Of a stretch of DNA of 62,779 nucleotides, positions 61,446 through 62,779 are shown in pieces. Source of the DNA: Chloroflexota bacterium (GTDB lineage: Bacteria > Chloroflexota > Anaerolineae > Aggregatilineales > Phototrophicaceae). The position numbers and the translations under genes were made by a program. Location: the NCBI GenBank assembly GCA_026713245.1, contig JAPOOU010000084.1, forward strand, positions 1 through 62,779, in the 5' to 3' direction. The notes beneath the pieces were generated by a model. The model saw only the letters and a list, made by a program, of their open reading frames with translations. It ran no database searches and had not been told where the DNA came from. Each line of letters starts with the position of its first letter. The stretch's first letter is position 1.

Positions 61446-62148
61446 CGCCGGAATCGCTCGTCTTTTGGTCGCCGGCGCTGCGCTCGCGTTTCCGACAATT
61501 CTTTTGCTGGGCGCGCTGCGCCTAGTGCTTTCCCACGAATTCTTGCGCTACGAATACACGCGCCCGGGATTCCCGACCGATCCCTACGGCTTCACCACAG
61601 AAGATCGTCTAGCCCTGGGCTTCTATGCGCTCGACTACCTTCTGAATAGCGAAAATATCGATTTCCTGGGCTCGTTAACGTTGGCGCCCAAACAATGCCT
61701 GCTTTGGGACACAAAACAGGACAGTTGTCCCATGTTCTCCCAAGCCGCGCTCGGCCACATGGAAGACGTCAAATACATCACGAATTTGACATTTGCTTTC
61801 GGATTGGGCTTGGCCATTGCCGCCTGCGCTACTGTCATCCTGGCGGGTCGCATAGCAGCGGTTCGCCGAGCCTTTCTGCGCGGCTTGCATCTTGGCAGTA
61901 TGCTGACGCTTGGGCTGCTGGCGTCGCTCGCTGTCTTGGCCGCGGCCATCTGGGACCGGGCTTTTGATGCCTTTCATGAGTTGTTCTTCGCCGCTGGCAC
62001 CTGGCGTTTTCCCTTCTCTGATACTTTGATACGTCTGTATCCGGAACGCCTGTTCGTCGATGCCGCCATTGTCATCATCGCGCTCGTGGCCCTGCCCTGT
62101 CTGTTTGTCATGTTTCTGCATGTCTTGGCCGGCAACAGGCGGCAATGA
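61435..62148 (+). CDS. DUF1461 (TIGR01906) integral membrane protein
   Basis: 237 residues with four transmembrane helices: near 10-30, 118-140, 158-180 and 208-230. In the outer loop between helix 1 and 2, HMEDVKYITN, and between 3 and 4, FDAFHELFFAAGTWRFPFSDTLIRLYPERLF, are hallmarks of the family, whose role is unknown. It overlaps the spermidine-synthase-like gene by 11 bases, so the two are probably co-translated. A Cys pair (CLLWDTKQDSC) lies in the first outer loop and may be disulfide-bonded. Confidence 0.85.
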   Translation: MNHSAGIARLLVAGAALAFPTILLLGALRLVLSHEFLRYEYTRPGFPTDPYGFTTEDRLALGFYALDYLLNSENIDFLGSLTLAPKQCLLWDTKQDSCPMFSQAALGHMEDVKYITNLTFAFGLGLAIAACATVILAGRIAAVRRAFLRGLHLGSMLTLGLLASLAVLAAAIWDRAFDAFHELFFAAGTWRFPFSDTLIRLYPERLFVDAAIVIIALVALPCLFVMFLHVLAGNRRQ

Positions 62149-62191
62149 GACAGTTTTTGCCAATTTATGTAAACCGCGTCCTTCATTCGAC

Positions 62192-62264
62192 CAGAAGGCT
62201 TGTTATTTTGCCTGAGCGCGACATTCTTGTGTACGATTCGCCGGTTACGCGCCGGGCGGCTCTG
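62192..62264 (+). repeat. Dispersed intergenic repeat, copy C
   Basis: CAGAAGGCTTGTT, GAGCGCGACATTCTTGTGT and TTCGCCGGTTACGCGCCGGG appear in the same order and spacing as in the other copies. It lies just downstream of the DUF1461 gene. Confidence 0.7.
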
Positions 62265-62617
62265 TAAGGCTTCTCCGATAATTGTGACGAACAGAAAACA
62301 GGTGTCCCCCGATACTTTGAGCAACCCGCGGGCAAAGGGAGACGTCCCCCGCTGCCGAAATCCAAATCACTCGCGCGAACATATAGTCGCCCTTTTCTCC
62401 CCGCCTTGCTATATCCTCTCTTCACGCCACAATCGAAAACCCGCGCCCGCCACGTCTCGATCTGCCCTGCGCGGCCCGCCGCTTGCCAAACCTGTTTCAA
62501 ACCCGGCGCGCGGCCCAAACGAAGCGATATTGTCCGAAAAAAAGTTTTTTTTGTCCGTTTTCGGACAAAGACGGACAAACTTCAAACCGAAACCTTACCG
62601 ACTGACAGGTATCTCTA
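62265..62617. other. Non-coding stretch with a cluster of TTGTCCG half-sites
   Basis: Apart from repeat C just before it, no gene is supported up to 62617. At 62530-62578 four copies of TTGTCCG or its complement CGGACAA occur: 62530-62536 and 62551-62557 forward, 62562-62568 and 62572-62578 reverse. The middle two form a perfect inverted repeat with a TTTT loop. It looks like an operator array or a terminator-like hairpin. Confidence 0.45.
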
Positions 62618-62779
62618 ATGACGAAATTCTGGAGGGGCGGCCGGCGGTCAGTGTCGAAGGGCTGTGTCTACGCGCCCTACGCGACATATCATGTCGCCCG
62701 CTTTCCGACTACAGGTGGCTTGCCAGCAATCGCCGCAGCATTTCCCGGTTTCCTGCCCCTGCCAACCCGGCCTGCCCTC
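62618..62779 (+). CDS. Possible start of a reading frame cut by the right edge
   Basis: An ATG at 62618 with AGGT eight bases upstream opens a frame of 54 codons without a stop before the window ends. The visible residues (basic at first, then Pro/Gly/Ala-rich) match nothing I know. The composition is not clearly gene-like, so it may be chance. Confidence 0.2.
   Translation, partial: MTKFWRGGRRSVSKGCVYAPYATYHVARFPTTGGLPAIAAAFPGFLPLPTRPAL

Noticed and set aside
62183..62578. 131-codon minus-strand frame at the right end
   Set aside because: It overlaps repeat copy C and the TTGTCCG cluster and is rich in Arg and Gly with no domain, as expected for a chance frame in this base composition.
1..62779. 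CRISPR array, prophage, insertion sequence or integrase
   Set aside because: No regular direct-repeat/spacer pattern, transposase or integrase motifs, or phage structural genes were seen in any frame.

Overview
The window reads as chromosomal DNA of a Chloroflexota bacterium, most likely an Anaerolineae-type lineage. This is inferred from gene content, not from a marker gene. The main clues are a bacterial copy of the archaeal-style mevalonate route (mevalonate kinase, a mevalonate-phosphate decarboxylase, isopentenyl phosphate kinase, type 2 IPP isomerase), many secreted SH3b/LysM/G5 proteins, orphan lipoproteins, polyphosphate glucokinase, and wall-polysaccharide 'O-antigen ligase' genes with no lipid A or outer-membrane genes. 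Coding density is high. There is no phage, insertion sequence or CRISPR array. Two tRNA genes (Glu-CTC, Leu-GAG) are present and no rRNA.

Layout. 1-2.4 kb (minus): a coupled trio of a PrsW-like membrane protein, a one-pass membrane protein and an HtrA-like secreted protease cut by the left edge. 2.6-4.2 kb: an orphan peptide-binding lipoprotein. 4.2-7.9 kb: the isoprenoid block, with IPK, mevalonate kinase and a DPPR-synthase-like UbiA prenyltransferase on minus and the decarboxylase divergent on plus. 8-10.5 kb: site-2 protease plus HEAT-repeat protein. 10.6-17.6 kb: SCP2 protein, LysM/M23 lipoprotein, SH3b proteins, A-type Fe-S carrier and a TPR protein. 17.6-21.7 kb (minus): yigZ, tRNA-Glu, trpS, smpB, a TPR/membrane protein and tRNA-Leu. 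21.8-26.8 kb: plsX-fabF-trmFO-hflX operon. 26.8-30.8 kb: a propeller protein, a THUMP methyltransferase and a G5/propeller lipoprotein. 30.8-38.9 kb: a surface-polysaccharide locus (glycosidase-like/ligase fusion, UDP-glucuronate decarboxylase, second ligase, GtrA, GT4, membrane protein). 38.9-42.2 kb: DinB, acpP, type 2 IPP isomerase, HemW. 42.5-49.4 kb: PP2C phosphatase, orphan response regulator, GT39-like protein, flavin reductase, polyphosphate glucokinase and an L,D-transpeptidase. 49.5-54.8 kb: asd, pheA, Hsp20, a degenerate adenosine-deaminase-like protein and pyrG. 55-62.1 kb: Roadblock protein, MoxR-DUF58 pair, sarcosine-oxidase-like flavoenzyme, GNAT, spermidine-synthase-like membrane protein and a DUF1461 protein. 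The last ~600 bases are largely non-coding.

How the genes fit together. The isoprenoid enzymes would supply IPP/DMAPP, and the linked UbiA-type enzyme suggests flow into polyprenyl-phosphate sugar carriers. The polysaccharide locus probably builds and attaches a wall or capsule glycan. The SH3b, LysM and L,D-transpeptidase proteins act on the same envelope. Most notable are: the glycosidase-like/ligase fusion with a replaced nucleophile; an adenosine-deaminase-family protein with all its metal ligands gone; a five-copy intergenic repeat, two copies of which sit upstream of glycan genes; a strong terminator-like hairpin inside a gene just before its membrane anchor; a dockerin-like calcium loop inside an HtrA-type protease; and a cluster of four TTGTCCG half-sites near the right end.
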